DNA from: JAFDVJ01 sp964487505 | Lineage (GTDB): Bacteria > Acidobacteriota > Blastocatellia > Pyrinomonadales > Pyrinomonadaceae | NCBI GenBank assembly: GCA_964487505.1 | Contig: CAZARD010000008.1 | Coordinates: forward strand, 1 to 64,000 | Reading direction: 5' to 3' | DNA length: 64,000 nt | Shown here: in pieces, positions 43,274 through 53,267 of the stretch | Position numbering within the stretch: the stretch's first letter is position 1 | Layout of the letters: every line of letters starts with the position of its first letter | Notes under the pieces: model-generated | The model's input: only the letters and a program-made list of their open reading frames with translations | The model's database searches: none | Told to the model about the DNA's origin: nothing | Translations under genes and position numbers: made by a program

Positions 43274-46200
43274 ATGAACGAATCGCTCATAAGCGAAATC
43301 GCCATCCGCGAATACCTGCTTGGCCGGGTCGCGGACGAGCGCGAGCTTGAGCAATTTGAGGAGCTTTTGTTCGGTGACGACGAGTTTTGTTCGCTGGCCG
43401 TGATCGCCGAGGACGCTCTGATCAACGACTTCGTGCTCGGGCGGCTGAACGAGCGTGACCGCGCCGATTTCGTCAAGACTCTCGATCTCGATGCAGACCG
43501 GCGGTCAAAGGTCGCGGTCACACGCGAAATCGCGGCCCGCGCGCCCGAACCTGCGAGCGAACATTCTTTCTGGGATTCAATCCGCGCGTTTCTGGCGCGG
43601 CCAGTGACGATCGCATCGTTCGCCGTTCTCATCATCGCGGCGGTCGGGCTGCTGATCGTTTTTCGCGGCGGAAAACCCGACGAACTCGCGGATCTGAGAT
43701 CGGTCTATTCAAAGGAAAGACCGGTCGAGTCGCGGATCAGCGGGTTCGATTACGCCCCGCTCGTCGTGACCCGAGGCGGCGAAGAGCGCGAGAAGAACCG
43801 TCTCCGGATCATCGAAAACAACCTGCTTTCAGCGGTTGAGCGCGAACCGAACGCGGCAACGGCACATCACGCGCTCGGAGTTTTCTACTTGACGCAGCGC
43901 AAGTTTGACGAAGCCGTCAGGGAACTCGAGTCGGCGACGAAACTCGACCCCAAGAACTCCGAATATCTCAGCGATCTCTCCTCGGGATATCTTGAAAGAG
44001 GCCGGACCGAAACGAACGAGAAAAATCTCGAGACACTGGCACGAGCTCTCGACGCGGCCGTCCGCGCGATCGAGCTTGATCAGGCGTCCCTTCCGGCGTT
44101 ATTCAATAAAGCATTGTCGCTGCAGGAGTTGCGGCTTTTTGGCGAGGCGCGCAAGGCATGGGGCAAGTATCTTGAATTGGATCCGTCGACGGCCTGGGCG
44201 GACGAAGCGCGCAAAAATCTCGAACGGATAGGCGCGTTGGCGGCGAAATCGCGCACCGGAGACGAGATTTTCATCGATTTCATGGACGCCTTTCGTGCCA
44301 ATGACAGCGAACGCGTCTGGCTCATCAATTCCGACACGCGTGAGATCGTATCCGGCATATGGCTTCCGTATCAACTCACGCGGCGAATCATCGACGCGCG
44401 AATCCGGGGCGATGACCTAGAGTTCGGCGAGTTGATCCGAGCGATCACGTTTATCGGCGATCTCGAAAGAACGAGAAATGCCGATTTTTTTGTTTCCGAA
44501 CTCGCCGGCGACTATTCTCGGGCCGGCCGCGTCGATCAGATCGCTGCCGCGCAAAAGGCATTTGACAAAGGACTTGCATCGATACGCAACAAAGATATCG
44601 CGGCTTCGGTCTCGGAATTCAAGGCGAGCCGCAGTCTCTTTGCCGCGGCCGGGCTCAACGCCGAACGGCTCTTTGTCGACTTTTGGGTCGCCCAGATGCT
44701 GACCGACGCGGGCCGGATATACGAGAGCGACAAGATCCTGAACCGGATTCTGGCCGAGTGCTCACGACGCGGTTACCGTTGGCTCGGGATGGCAAGCGCC
44801 GAATGGAGCGCAAACAACCGGATTTTCGAAAACGACTATTCAAGAACCATTGCCGCGGTCGAAGACGTCGGACGGACCGCCGCGGAACTTTCCGATTCGG
44901 CGTTCAAATTAAAATCGGCCGTCGTTCTGAGCGACCGATTCCGTGAACTCGGTGAGCCGCGGCGTGGGCTCAGGTATCTGGCGGAGGTTGCCTTGCGCGG
45001 CAATCCGTATCACACAACCGATCTTGCGCGCTTCCGGATCGCGATTTATGCCTCCTCGGCGCTTGAAGGGATCGGGATCGCGCGGGCTGCAGAGGAGTTC
45101 GCCTACGAAGCTCTGGCGACGGCGCGCGAAGGCGAGCTCAAAAATTCGCAGCTTATCGACGACACGGTTCGGCGTCTCATGCAGATCAAGCGATCGCTCG
45201 GCGATTATCGGGCGGCAATTACGTTTGCCGAGGAATCGATGCGCATGGCCGAAGCGACAGAAGACGAATCGCTTCGGCGGCGCCTGGTTCAAATTACGAC
45301 CATTGAAACGGCGGAGACAAACCGCGAGTTCGGTCATTTTCGCGAAGCATTCGATGGCTATAACCGAGTCGTCGAGATGAACGACGACAACCCGGAAGTT
45401 CAGCTCGACGATTATCTTGCTGTGAAAGGACGACTTTTGTGCCTGCTTGCGCTTGGACGAACCGACGAGGCCGCACCGGAGTTTCAGCGGACGTTCGCGC
45501 TCGCCGAAAAATACCGATCCAAGATTGTCGATTCCGAATCGCGCAACGAGTTTTTCAAGAACGATCAGGCCGTTTACGACGCTGCCGTCGAGAATGCCAT
45601 CAGATTGGGCGATTCGGAACGGGCATTGGAGAATCTCGAACTTTCAAAGGCGCGAACTCTGCTTGATTTCGTCAACGACGGAACACCGGTGGACGAAATC
45701 GAGCGGCGATTTCCCGATGTGTCAAAGCCGTTGGCGATAACTGAGATCCGCCGAAGGCTGCCCGCATCGACGCGACTTGTCGAATTCTCGGTGCAGGCGG
45801 AACGGACCTATGTCTGGATCGTCGGCCCAGAAACGACCGAATCGGTTGTTTTGCCGCTGGGTCGTGACGCGATCGGAAGGCTGACCGATGAGCTGATTAC
45901 TTCGGTTCGCGACCGGAACGCTCCGGCCAATGCGGTTCGCGAAGCCTCGGCGGCGGCATTCGAACGAATCGTCGCGCCCGCGATCGAGCGAATTCCGCCG
46001 GAAGCGCGGATCGTTTTTGTTCCCGACAAAGCACTCTATCGGTTGCCGTTCGCCGCACTTTTTTCGGAAAAACAAGGCCGCTATCTGATCGAAAGCCGGA
46101 CGATCGCGCTTACGCCGAGCGCGAACGTCTTCGTCCGCACTTCGGAGATCGCCGCGGTCCGCGCGAAGCTGCCCGAAAACGCCCTCGTCGTCGGTAATCC

Positions 46201-46792
46201 GGAGTTCGATAGGCAGGCGAATCCTGATCTCGATGATCTTCCGTCGGCCGAGTCGGAGTCGAAGTCGGTCGCCGAGTTTCTTCCCGGAGCGGCGCTCAAG
46301 GTCGGAAGGACCGCAACGCGCCGCGATATCGTTGGCCGGTTGCCGTCGGTCGGGGTTTTTCATTTCGCGGGACACTACGTTGTCAACGATTCATCGGCAC
46401 CGAATTCGAGACTACTTTTAAGCAAGACCGAGGGTGATGACGGTTCGCTTCGCGTTTCCGAACTCGCAAACCTCAGGTTGCCGAAATCGAAATTGGTCGT
46501 TCTTTCAGCCTGCGACACGTCGGGCGAGAGATTAGTTGAAGGCGAGGGGGCAACGGGCGTCGCGCAGACATTTCTTGCGATCGGCGCGCCGATCGTCGTC
46601 GCCGGCGGCTGGAAGGTCGATTCTGACGCGACGGCAAAGCTGATGGCGGTGTTTCACGAGAACCGAAGCCGCGGGATGACCGCGGCGGACGCCTTGCGGC
46701 AGGCCCAAATCTCGTTGGCCAAGGGTTCAGGCGAATTTGCGGCGCCCTATTTTTGGGCGGCATTCTCGTCGATCGGCGGTTTTGAGAAGTGA
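43274..46792 (+). CDS. Membrane-anchored TPR protein with C-terminal CHAT (caspase-like) peptidase domain
   Basis: 1172 residues from the ATG at 43274 (an in-frame GTG lies at 43265). Residues 1-100 are charged and helical, resembling the cytoplasmic part of anti-sigma factors (IREYLLGRVADERELEQFEELLFGDDEF). One membrane helix lies at about 111-130. TPR units follow (about 190-320, NAATAHHALGVFYLTQRKFDEAVRELESATKLDP, and again 480-750). The CHAT domain occupies about 880-1170. The catalytic dyad is intact: His1034 in FHFAGH and Cys1080 in LSACDT; EGATGVAQTFLAIGAPIVVAGGW is also typical. Topology puts the TPR and CHAT parts outside the cytoplasm if the N-terminus is inside. The substrate is unknown. 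Confidence 0.88.
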   Translation: MNESLISEIAIREYLLGRVADERELEQFEELLFGDDEFCSLAVIAEDALINDFVLGRLNERDRADFVKTLDLDADRRSKVAVTREIAARAPEPASEHSFWDSIRAFLARPVTIASFAVLIIAAVGLLIVFRGGKPDELADLRSVYSKERPVESRISGFDYAPLVVTRGGEEREKNRLRIIENNLLSAVEREPNAATAHHALGVFYLTQRKFDEAVRELESATKLDPKNSEYLSDLSSGYLERGRTETNEKNLETLARALDAAVRAIELDQASLPALFNKALSLQELRLFGEARKAWGKYLELDPSTAWADEARKNLERIGALAAKSRTGDEIFIDFMDAFRANDSERVWLINSDTREIVSGIWLPYQLTRRIIDARIRGDDLEFGELIRAITFIGDLERTRNADFFVSELAGDYSRAGRVDQIAAAQKAFDKGLASIRNKDIAASVSEFKASRSLFAAAGLNAERLFVDFWVAQMLTDAGRIYESDKILNRILAECSRRGYRWLGMASAEWSANNRIFENDYSRTIAAVEDVGRTAAELSDSAFKLKSAVVLSDRFRELGEPRRGLRYLAEVALRGNPYHTTDLARFRIAIYASSALEGIGIARAAEEFAYEALATAREGELKNSQLIDDTVRRLMQIKRSLGDYRAAITFAEESMRMAEATEDESLRRRLVQITTIETAETNREFGHFREAFDGYNRVVEMNDDNPEVQLDDYLAVKGRLLCLLALGRTDEAAPEFQRTFALAEKYRSKIVDSESRNEFFKNDQAVYDAAVENAIRLGDSERALENLELSKARTLLDFVNDGTPVDEIERRFPDVSKPLAITEIRRRLPASTRLVEFSVQAERTYVWIVGPETTESVVLPLGRDAIGRLTDELITSVRDRNAPANAVREASAAAFERIVAPAIERIPPEARIVFVPDKALYRLPFAALFSEKQGRYLIESRTIALTPSANVFVRTSEIAAVRAKLPENALVVGNPEFDRQANPDLDDLPSAESESKSVAEFLPGAALKVGRTATRRDIVGRLPSVGVFHFAGHYVVNDSSAPNSRLLLSKTEGDDGSLRVSELANLRLPKSKLVVLSACDTSGERLVEGEGATGVAQTFLAIGAPIVVAGGWKVDSDATAKLMAVFHENRSRGMTAADALRQAQISLAKGSGEFAAPYFWAAFSSIGGFEK

Positions 46793-46871
46793 ACCGTTAC
46801 GTTTTGGGCGGCAACAGCACGTATTCAGAAAGAACTACACGATTATTTTGAAAATGAGGAGATAACAGTTT

Positions 46872-47726
46872 ATGCCGGTATCAAGAAAAACAGCGACCGC
46901 CTTTGTGCAGGTTCGGGGGCTCGGAATCACTTGTTTCAACACCGTCGAGGGACGCAACGAAACGGCGATCATCAGAAGCGGAAATCACAAATTGTCGGTC
47001 AAGGTGATGCGTCCGGAGTTTGAGGAAGTGTCGGGAAAAGACGCGTTTCGCTACGCCGAGATCGAATTGCCTGCATTTGATCCGGCGGACGTGACGGCGA
47101 TCGAGATCGGCGGTGCGTCGAAATCCGCCGGGTGCGAAATCTTTCAGGGCGATGCTTTTGACCGCTTGGATTACTCCGCAAGCGACGAGAACGACTTTCG
47201 CTGGATCGTAAACCTCGAAGGCGACGAACTGCACGGCGCGGGACTCGAAAGCAACGCCGCGTTCGTCGATTCGCGGCCGGCCGTGACGCGGCTTCACATT
47301 GACGGCGGTCTCTATTACGCCGTGATGCCGTCGGCGAGCCAGATCGCCAAGACGCCTTGCTTCGACAAAAAAGATCCGCGGACGGGGAGATCTGAACCGT
47401 TCGGCTATCTCGCCGAAACGATGGGCGTCATTCTCGACTCGGATGAGGTTTTGGTGACGATCTCCTGCGGCGATGTGCGAAACACCGTCAGGCTCAAACG
47501 CCATGAGGGTTTGCCCTACAAGATCGATATCTCAAACGTCGATCCCGATCCGGATGCGGTGCTTAGCGATCTTCCGGTCTGCTATCAGTTCTTGCGCGAC
47601 AAAGACGGCCTTGAGTTCGAACTCGTGCCGCAAGACGGAGCGAGCGATTCGGGCGGTCCGGTCATCGGACGAAATTTCTGCCACCTGGCGCGGGTGAACA
47701 AGTCCTCGATCGATAGTTTTGTTTAA
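46872..47726 (+). CDS. Unrecognised protein downstream of the CHAT gene
   Basis: 284 residues with AGGAG 10 bases upstream of the ATG; no signal peptide or membrane helix, so probably cytoplasmic. The N-terminal 100 residues are beta-rich (SGNHKLSVKVMRPEFEEVS, FRYAEIELPAFDPADVTAIEIGG). The protein contains the phrase TRLHIDGGLYYAVMPSASQIAKTPCF in the middle and six cysteines overall. It does not match a family I know. Lying between two proteases, it may be a substrate, regulator or effector of the module; that is inference from position. Confidence 0.65.
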   Translation: MPVSRKTATAFVQVRGLGITCFNTVEGRNETAIIRSGNHKLSVKVMRPEFEEVSGKDAFRYAEIELPAFDPADVTAIEIGGASKSAGCEIFQGDAFDRLDYSASDENDFRWIVNLEGDELHGAGLESNAAFVDSRPAVTRLHIDGGLYYAVMPSASQIAKTPCFDKKDPRTGRSEPFGYLAETMGVILDSDEVLVTISCGDVRNTVRLKRHEGLPYKIDISNVDPDPDAVLSDLPVCYQFLRDKDGLEFELVPQDGASDSGGPVIGRNFCHLARVNKSSIDSFV

Positions 47727-47890
47727 TGAGGTCGGTTCGCGGATTCGCTTCGAATTTCGAATGACTTCCGTGAGCGCGATCGAAGGTGTTGACTCCGCGG
47801 ACTTTGCGTGAGATCCCGCGTGAATTCCGCGAAGTTCGCGAAGAATAATCGGAATCGAAATTCAGGTCGGCACGGATCGGCATAGTGTTT

Positions 47891-49324
47891 ATGCTTTCTG
47901 AACTAATTCAAGATCCCCGGAGAAATTCCGATCGCGAACCTGAAAACTCAAATGACGAGTCGAACGTCAACGCGAGCGGCAATTCGAACGTCAGTTCCAA
48001 CGCGATTCTCGAGCCGAATACGAATTCATCGGGTGCCAGATCAAACTTGAATGCGCGAAAGCCGGCGACTCCTACCGCGTCGTTGACGGTTGAGCCCGAG
48101 AAGCTTTCGCCGACCGAGGCCGCGGATCATTGGGCGCCGATCACAGCCGTAGCCGCGATCCTCGTCGCCTCGATACTTGCGGGATATCTTGCGAAACAGA
48201 TCCTCGAACGAGTGAGATACGGAAAAAATGCGTTGTCGAATCTGCGCGGGTTAAGAAAGGCGATTTCGGCAAAGAACGAACTTACGCAAAAATGGCTGAA
48301 GAAACGCAAATCGGCGAACATTCATGCCATTGGAGTCGGAAAGATCGACGGAACAAACGAATATTGCATTCAGGTTTTCGTTGAGAATGCAAACGGCGAG
48401 ATGCTCGAAGATCCGCCGACGCGATTGCTGCCGGTAGAATTCCGTGAACTCCCGATCGTCATTTACGAAATGCCGCGCGCCGATTTCTTGTGCGCAAACG
48501 AGATCGATCGCGCACGGGGCGGGCACGACGTTGTCACGGGCGGGATCAGCGCCGCGAATGCCAACTTGACCGGAGAGTTCGGGACGATCGGGTATTTCTT
48601 TCGCCCGAATCTGCTTTCGCGGGCCAAGCAGGCTTTTTTGAAAAACGATGTCTATTTGTTGTCGAACGCGCATGTTTTTGCCGATCTCTCGCGCGTTGAG
48701 AAGGATGATTCGGACCTCATTGTCCAACCGAGTCCGGGGGATTCTTCTTCGGGCCGGCCGGTCGCGGAACTTATCGACGTCAGCCCAATCGAATTCGGCG
48801 GCGATGTCGAGAATCCGAATTTCGTTGACGCTGCTATCGCCCGCCTTGACCGCCGCCAAGCGTACAGTGCCGAAATCCCGCGCATCGGCGCCATCCGCGG
48901 ATTCCTTCGCAAAGAATCGGTGACGCTGCGGTCCGATTGCCAGAAATTTGGCCGCACGACCGGATACACGCGGGGCCGGGTTTTTTCGATCCATCTCAGC
49001 ATCTGGGTCAAATACTCGGCCCGCCGCACTGATGCGCTGTTCAAGGACCAGATTCTGATCGTTCCGACCGACGGCTCAAGTTTCGTCAAGGGCGGCGACA
49101 GCGGTTCGCTCGTGGTTGACGATCAAAACCGCGCTCTCGGGCTTGTCTTCGCCGGCGCCGGCGAAGAGACCGCATTGCAATTTTCGGATATTGAAGAAGC
49201 TGTCGATCTTGAGAACATTATCATCAACCAAACGCCGAAGATCGAATCCTACGGTGTCGCCAATTCGATCAGCGAAGTGATGAAGGCATTCGGAATCAAA
49301 TTGGATCAATCGCCTACTGATTGA
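47891..49324 (+). CDS. Membrane-anchored trypsin-like serine protease
   Basis: 477 residues from the ATG at 47891 (in-frame GTG at 47885). An Asn/Ser-rich low-complexity N-terminus (about 15-60) is followed by one membrane helix (TAVAAILVASILAGYLAK, about 85-103), then a chymotrypsin-fold domain: His in VYLLSNAHVFADL, Asp in NPNFVDAAIARLD, and Ser in SSFVKGGDSGSLVVDD. All three catalytic residues are present. The GDSGS motif and a preceding IHAIGVGKI strand recall Nal1-type or V8-like peptidases with internal substrates. It lies on the same strand after the CHAT gene and the unknown gene. Confidence 0.85.
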   Translation: MLSELIQDPRRNSDREPENSNDESNVNASGNSNVSSNAILEPNTNSSGARSNLNARKPATPTASLTVEPEKLSPTEAADHWAPITAVAAILVASILAGYLAKQILERVRYGKNALSNLRGLRKAISAKNELTQKWLKKRKSANIHAIGVGKIDGTNEYCIQVFVENANGEMLEDPPTRLLPVEFRELPIVIYEMPRADFLCANEIDRARGGHDVVTGGISAANANLTGEFGTIGYFFRPNLLSRAKQAFLKNDVYLLSNAHVFADLSRVEKDDSDLIVQPSPGDSSSGRPVAELIDVSPIEFGGDVENPNFVDAAIARLDRRQAYSAEIPRIGAIRGFLRKESVTLRSDCQKFGRTTGYTRGRVFSIHLSIWVKYSARRTDALFKDQILIVPTDGSSFVKGGDSGSLVVDDQNRALGLVFAGAGEETALQFSDIEEAVDLENIIINQTPKIESYGVANSISEVMKAFGIKLDQSPTD

Positions 49325-49429
49325 TACCGATCTAAAACTATGTCGATCCGTCAACTTCGCAGTCGCGAATCACAATCGCTAATGCCCCGCCCGCCCGCGC
49401 ACGAAGAACATGCTGACTCGTTCGATCTC

Positions 49430-49472
49430 AAATCTCTCAAATCTCTCAAATCTCTCAAATCTCTCAAATCTC
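49430..49472. repeat. Tandem nonamer AAATCTCTC
   Basis: 4.8 nearly perfect copies of AAATCTCTC. Unlike the other arrays the period is 9, a multiple of three, so all six frames stay open through it and give artefactual FERFER or SNLSNL peptides. It lies in the 289-base gap before the RTX gene, which has no other clear content. Confidence 0.9.
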
Positions 49473-49613
49473 AGATCCGCAATCCTCGATCTCAATTCGG
49501 CATCCATCATTTTTGATCTCGATCCACCATACAGCAGCGTTACGTTTTCCAAGGTTTTCTCACACACAGCAAAGCCGACGTGCTTTGTATGAACAACTTG
49601 TGAGGAGAAAACA

Positions 49614-52600
49614 ATGAAATTCACTTTAACTTCGTCCGTCGTCAAGACGGTTACGCTTTTGCTTTCAACGGTGCTCTTTATCTCGGCGGCATATGCCCAA
49701 ATCAATCGCACTGATCCGATGCTGGTCAGCCGGATTCGGCCGGTGCCGGTGCCGGTCATTGTCAAAGGTCCGGGCGCGCTATATGTCGCAAACACAGGAA
49801 GCGATATGACTTTCTGGTTGTTGACGGAATCAAATGTCATTCCCGTCGCCACGGTTCCGCTTCAAACGACGCCCGCCAGCGTCCGATCCGTCCAGGTGGA
49901 ACTCCTGAAAGGCCAGGACGGCGGCATAACGGGCGTCTTCTATGCCGATAATCTCACCTTCAGTTCATCCTTGACGCTGAGCTTCAGCGGTACACTCGAC
50001 AATACGTCGTGTCCATCCTGCACGGTCATTATGCCCTTGAAATCGGACACCGCATTGCCGTGGGTCGATTGGCTCAAACCCGTCACGGCGCAGCAAACGG
50101 TGGTTACGAACGACAATTTCTCGAAGATCCTGGCGCGGCAGAAAGAGATTTACAAAGTTGCTAGTCAAACTATGACCAACTTCGAGGCGCTGAAGAACAA
50201 CTTCGTTGAGATGCAAAAGGACAGTCTAACGGAATACTATCAGCGAATCGAAACATCGCTTCAAGAGCTCAACTCAAAGTCGCAAAACTCCTACACGGCG
50301 ATGGTCGACTTTGAGAACAAGTTGAAGGGCAAAGCCGCTAACGATGAATCCAAGGTCCTCGCAGCGGGGACGGCGCTTCAAAACTCGCCAAGCCCCGCTC
50401 CGGAGTTTTCGGTCGGATTCAATTGCGGAAAGCTCGGTATGATGACGGAGCGCACCCGTGGTTTCGTCAAAGGCCTCCGAGTCGACGAAAACGACACGGA
50501 TGCGGGGGATTCGTTTGATCAAAGGGCAAATCAGGGCAATACGAAATACGACGCTCAGATCTCGGCATTCGAGTCGGACTCGCTCTCACTCTTGGATACG
50601 ATCGAACCGTGTCTGAATAATCTGTTCGTTAAATACACGGCGATTAACGAAAATGATCCGAATTTGCCGGTTCCGGACGTTGCAAAGGCGAATCTTATCA
50701 GCCAGACCGACTATGAAGCGCTCGGAAAGCAGATCGAGGAATTTGCGATCAATGCTGAAAAAGAAAACGAGCAATGGTCGGGTCAACTCGAAACACGATT
50801 CAACAATCTCGACCGGCTTGCTTCTTCGACACAGACGTCCGGCGGAGGCCTTGGCGGATCGGGCACCACGACCGGGCGGGGCGGGGTCGTGCTGTCGCCG
50901 CCAACAAAAAGCGGTCAGATCGCGCTTCAAACATTGGCAAGCCAGCAACCCGCAACGAATTATCTTGATCTTCTGAAGAGAGCGCAATCCATCGCCTCGC
51001 CGATCCTGGACTATTTGAGTCCGACTTCCAAGGGCGCGAGCCCGGTCGGCAATGTCGCGTTCAGTTATGACCTGCTGGCATCCAAGTTCGGCGGATCAAG
51101 TTCAAGCCCGTGCGGCAGCGGCAAATACCTCAGTTTCGACGTGAAAGCCGTAAAGGTAATCATTGGAACGCCTTGGAACGACCAGATCACTGCCGACGAC
51201 GAGATCAACCTCGTCCTCGCTTTGTCGGGCGATGACTGTGTGTACGCCAAAGGAAATTACGATGCCGTTTTCGGGATGGGCGATAACGACGAGATTTACG
51301 GCGGCGACGGCCACGATTTTCTGTTCGGCGACACGCTCGGTTTTCTCAACAACGGGAAAGACAAGATCCATGGTGGCATCGGCGAACAGTACGATGTCAC
51401 GGCCGGTCCGGTGACGCTTACATTCGACATCGGGAATTTCATTTCCGGAGACGGTGACGCCGACACGCTGGTCGGTTCCGGCGACAGCAAATCAAAGGAC
51501 AAATACGGGTATGCCGACGTCATTATCGGAGACGGTTTCGCAGGGAATCAATCCGGCCCGGATTTGATCAACGGCGACGGCGGGATCGACTTTTTGTTTG
51601 GTCAGGTGGGCGACGACGATCTATCGAACACCCGGATCGGTCGCTTTTCGATTGATGGAGTGCCGGTATCGTGCGGGTCGTTTTTTGCCGGCAATGAAGG
51701 AAACGACAAGATCAACGGCACCAACAAGCCCGCCATTCTCATCCCGAAAAGCCTCGGTGACCTAATCGTCGGCGGCCCCGAAAACGATCTTATCAACGCC
51801 GGTGACGGCGATGATTTCGTCTTCGGCGACCGTCTCGTAATACCATCGGCGGGCAACGACACCATCAATGCCGGCGACGGTATGGACCTCGTCATCGCGC
51901 AACAGGGTGATGACACTGTTCACGGAGACGACCAGCAGGATTTGCTCGCCGGCAACGCCGGAAACGACATTCTCTACAGCGATCTAGGACTCTATTCGCT
52001 TATGTTCGGCGGACCCGGCAATGACGCGATCGTCGGAAACGTTGGTCTCGATCTTATCGTCGCCGGTGTCGGTGACGACAAGGCGGCCGGCGGTGATGGA
52101 GCGCTCGATATCATTGTCGGATGGGACGGTATTGATCAGCTAAATGGGGAGGGAATGATCGACGCGATCTTTGGCGGAACCGGCAACGACGTTATCAAAA
52201 ACGGCTCGGGAACGGTCGATCTCGCATTCGGCGGACTGGGCACCGACACGATCGACGGCGAGGCGGGTGTCGATGTTATCTTCGGCAACAAGAACCTATT
52301 CGACACTGACAGATGCGGAATGAAGGCAAGTGCCAATGAATACGAAACCCTGAACGGGGGCGACGGCATCGACTTCATTTTCGGCGGTTTCGGTCCTGAC
52401 AGGATCTCCGGCGGAAACGGGATCGACCTGCTTTTTGGCGAGGACTGTCACGACGTGATCAGCGGCGATAATGATGTCGATGTGGTTATTGCCGGCGCCG
52501 GCGACGATCAGGTTTCAGGCGGCGGTTCTCCGGACGTCCTCTTCGGGATGACCGGCAACGACACGTTGAAGGGCGATCAGAGTTTCGATCTCTTGCTTGG

Positions 52601-53255
52601 CGGTGTCGGGAACGACAGTCTCTCCGGCGGTGCCGATTCGGACATCCTGCTCGGCGGAGACGGTGATGACTCGATCAACGGTGATGGTGACGCGGACCTC
52701 GCGATCGGCGGCATCGGCATCGATACGATCGACGGCGGTTCGGGAATCAATGTCCTGCTCGGCGGAGACGGGGACGATACAGTTAACGGCGGACCTGACT
52801 CAGACATCATCCTTGGGGGAAATCAGAACGATACGCTGAACGGCGCCGGTGGCTCGGACGTCATTCTCGGCGGCGACGGCGACGAAATCGATATCTTCGG
52901 CGGCGACGGCGGCGATTTGCTGTTTGGCGGCATCGGGCTCGATAATATTCGCGGCGGTCAGGGGCTCGACATCATGTTCGGCGGGAAACAGGCGGACACG
53001 ATCGTTGACAACGACAACGTCTCGAACAGCGCGACCGAGTTCAACGTCTCGTTCGGAAATGAAGACAACGATTCGATCAATACTAACGTCGGACGAAATT
53101 TCGTCTTCGGAGGGCAGGGCGATGACGCTGTCGATCTGAAAGACGGCGGGAAACCCGACAAACGGGATTTCGGATTCGGCGGATCGGGAAACGACACGTT
53201 TTACCTGAACAACTGGACCGACAATCCTTCAGGTTTCACGGATTGGACATTTTGA
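49614..53255 (+). CDS. Sec-exported RTX (haemolysin-type calcium-binding) repeat protein
   Basis: 1213 residues with GAGGAG 7 bases before the ATG. There is an N-terminal Sec signal peptide (TLLLSTVLFISAAYAQ), and residues 30-160 are beta-rich. A coiled-coil-like part (about 165-260 and 340-410) is followed by a Gly/Ser/Thr linker. From about residue 550 to 1195 there are more than 30 GGxGxD(x)(I/L)xG nonapeptides (GGDGDDSINGDGDADLAIGG and similar), forming calcium-binding parallel beta-rolls. No catalytic domain is visible. RTX proteins normally leave by type I secretion using a C-terminal signal and have no signal peptide; here the reverse is seen and no type I transporter gene is near. Confidence 0.88.
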   Translation: MKFTLTSSVVKTVTLLLSTVLFISAAYAQINRTDPMLVSRIRPVPVPVIVKGPGALYVANTGSDMTFWLLTESNVIPVATVPLQTTPASVRSVQVELLKGQDGGITGVFYADNLTFSSSLTLSFSGTLDNTSCPSCTVIMPLKSDTALPWVDWLKPVTAQQTVVTNDNFSKILARQKEIYKVASQTMTNFEALKNNFVEMQKDSLTEYYQRIETSLQELNSKSQNSYTAMVDFENKLKGKAANDESKVLAAGTALQNSPSPAPEFSVGFNCGKLGMMTERTRGFVKGLRVDENDTDAGDSFDQRANQGNTKYDAQISAFESDSLSLLDTIEPCLNNLFVKYTAINENDPNLPVPDVAKANLISQTDYEALGKQIEEFAINAEKENEQWSGQLETRFNNLDRLASSTQTSGGGLGGSGTTTGRGGVVLSPPTKSGQIALQTLASQQPATNYLDLLKRAQSIASPILDYLSPTSKGASPVGNVAFSYDLLASKFGGSSSSPCGSGKYLSFDVKAVKVIIGTPWNDQITADDEINLVLALSGDDCVYAKGNYDAVFGMGDNDEIYGGDGHDFLFGDTLGFLNNGKDKIHGGIGEQYDVTAGPVTLTFDIGNFISGDGDADTLVGSGDSKSKDKYGYADVIIGDGFAGNQSGPDLINGDGGIDFLFGQVGDDDLSNTRIGRFSIDGVPVSCGSFFAGNEGNDKINGTNKPAILIPKSLGDLIVGGPENDLINAGDGDDFVFGDRLVIPSAGNDTINAGDGMDLVIAQQGDDTVHGDDQQDLLAGNAGNDILYSDLGLYSLMFGGPGNDAIVGNVGLDLIVAGVGDDKAAGGDGALDIIVGWDGIDQLNGEGMIDAIFGGTGNDVIKNGSGTVDLAFGGLGTDTIDGEAGVDVIFGNKNLFDTDRCGMKASANEYETLNGGDGIDFIFGGFGPDRISGGNGIDLLFGEDCHDVISGDNDVDVVIAGAGDDQVSGGGSPDVLFGMTGNDTLKGDQSFDLLLGGVGNDSLSGGADSDILLGGDGDDSINGDGDADLAIGGIGIDTIDGGSGINVLLGGDGDDTVNGGPDSDIILGGNQNDTLNGAGGSDVILGGDGDEIDIFGGDGGDLLFGGIGLDNIRGGQGLDIMFGGKQADTIVDNDNVSNSATEFNVSFGNEDNDSINTNVGRNFVFGGQGDDAVDLKDGGKPDKRDFGFGGSGNDTFYLNNWTDNPSGFTDWTF

Positions 53256-53267
53256 TGTATTCGACGA

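Noticed and set aside
49379..49852. Minus-strand frame with FERFERFERFE and plus-strand frame with SNLSNLSNL
   Set aside because: Both are translations of the AAATCTCTC nonamer array, which keeps every frame open.
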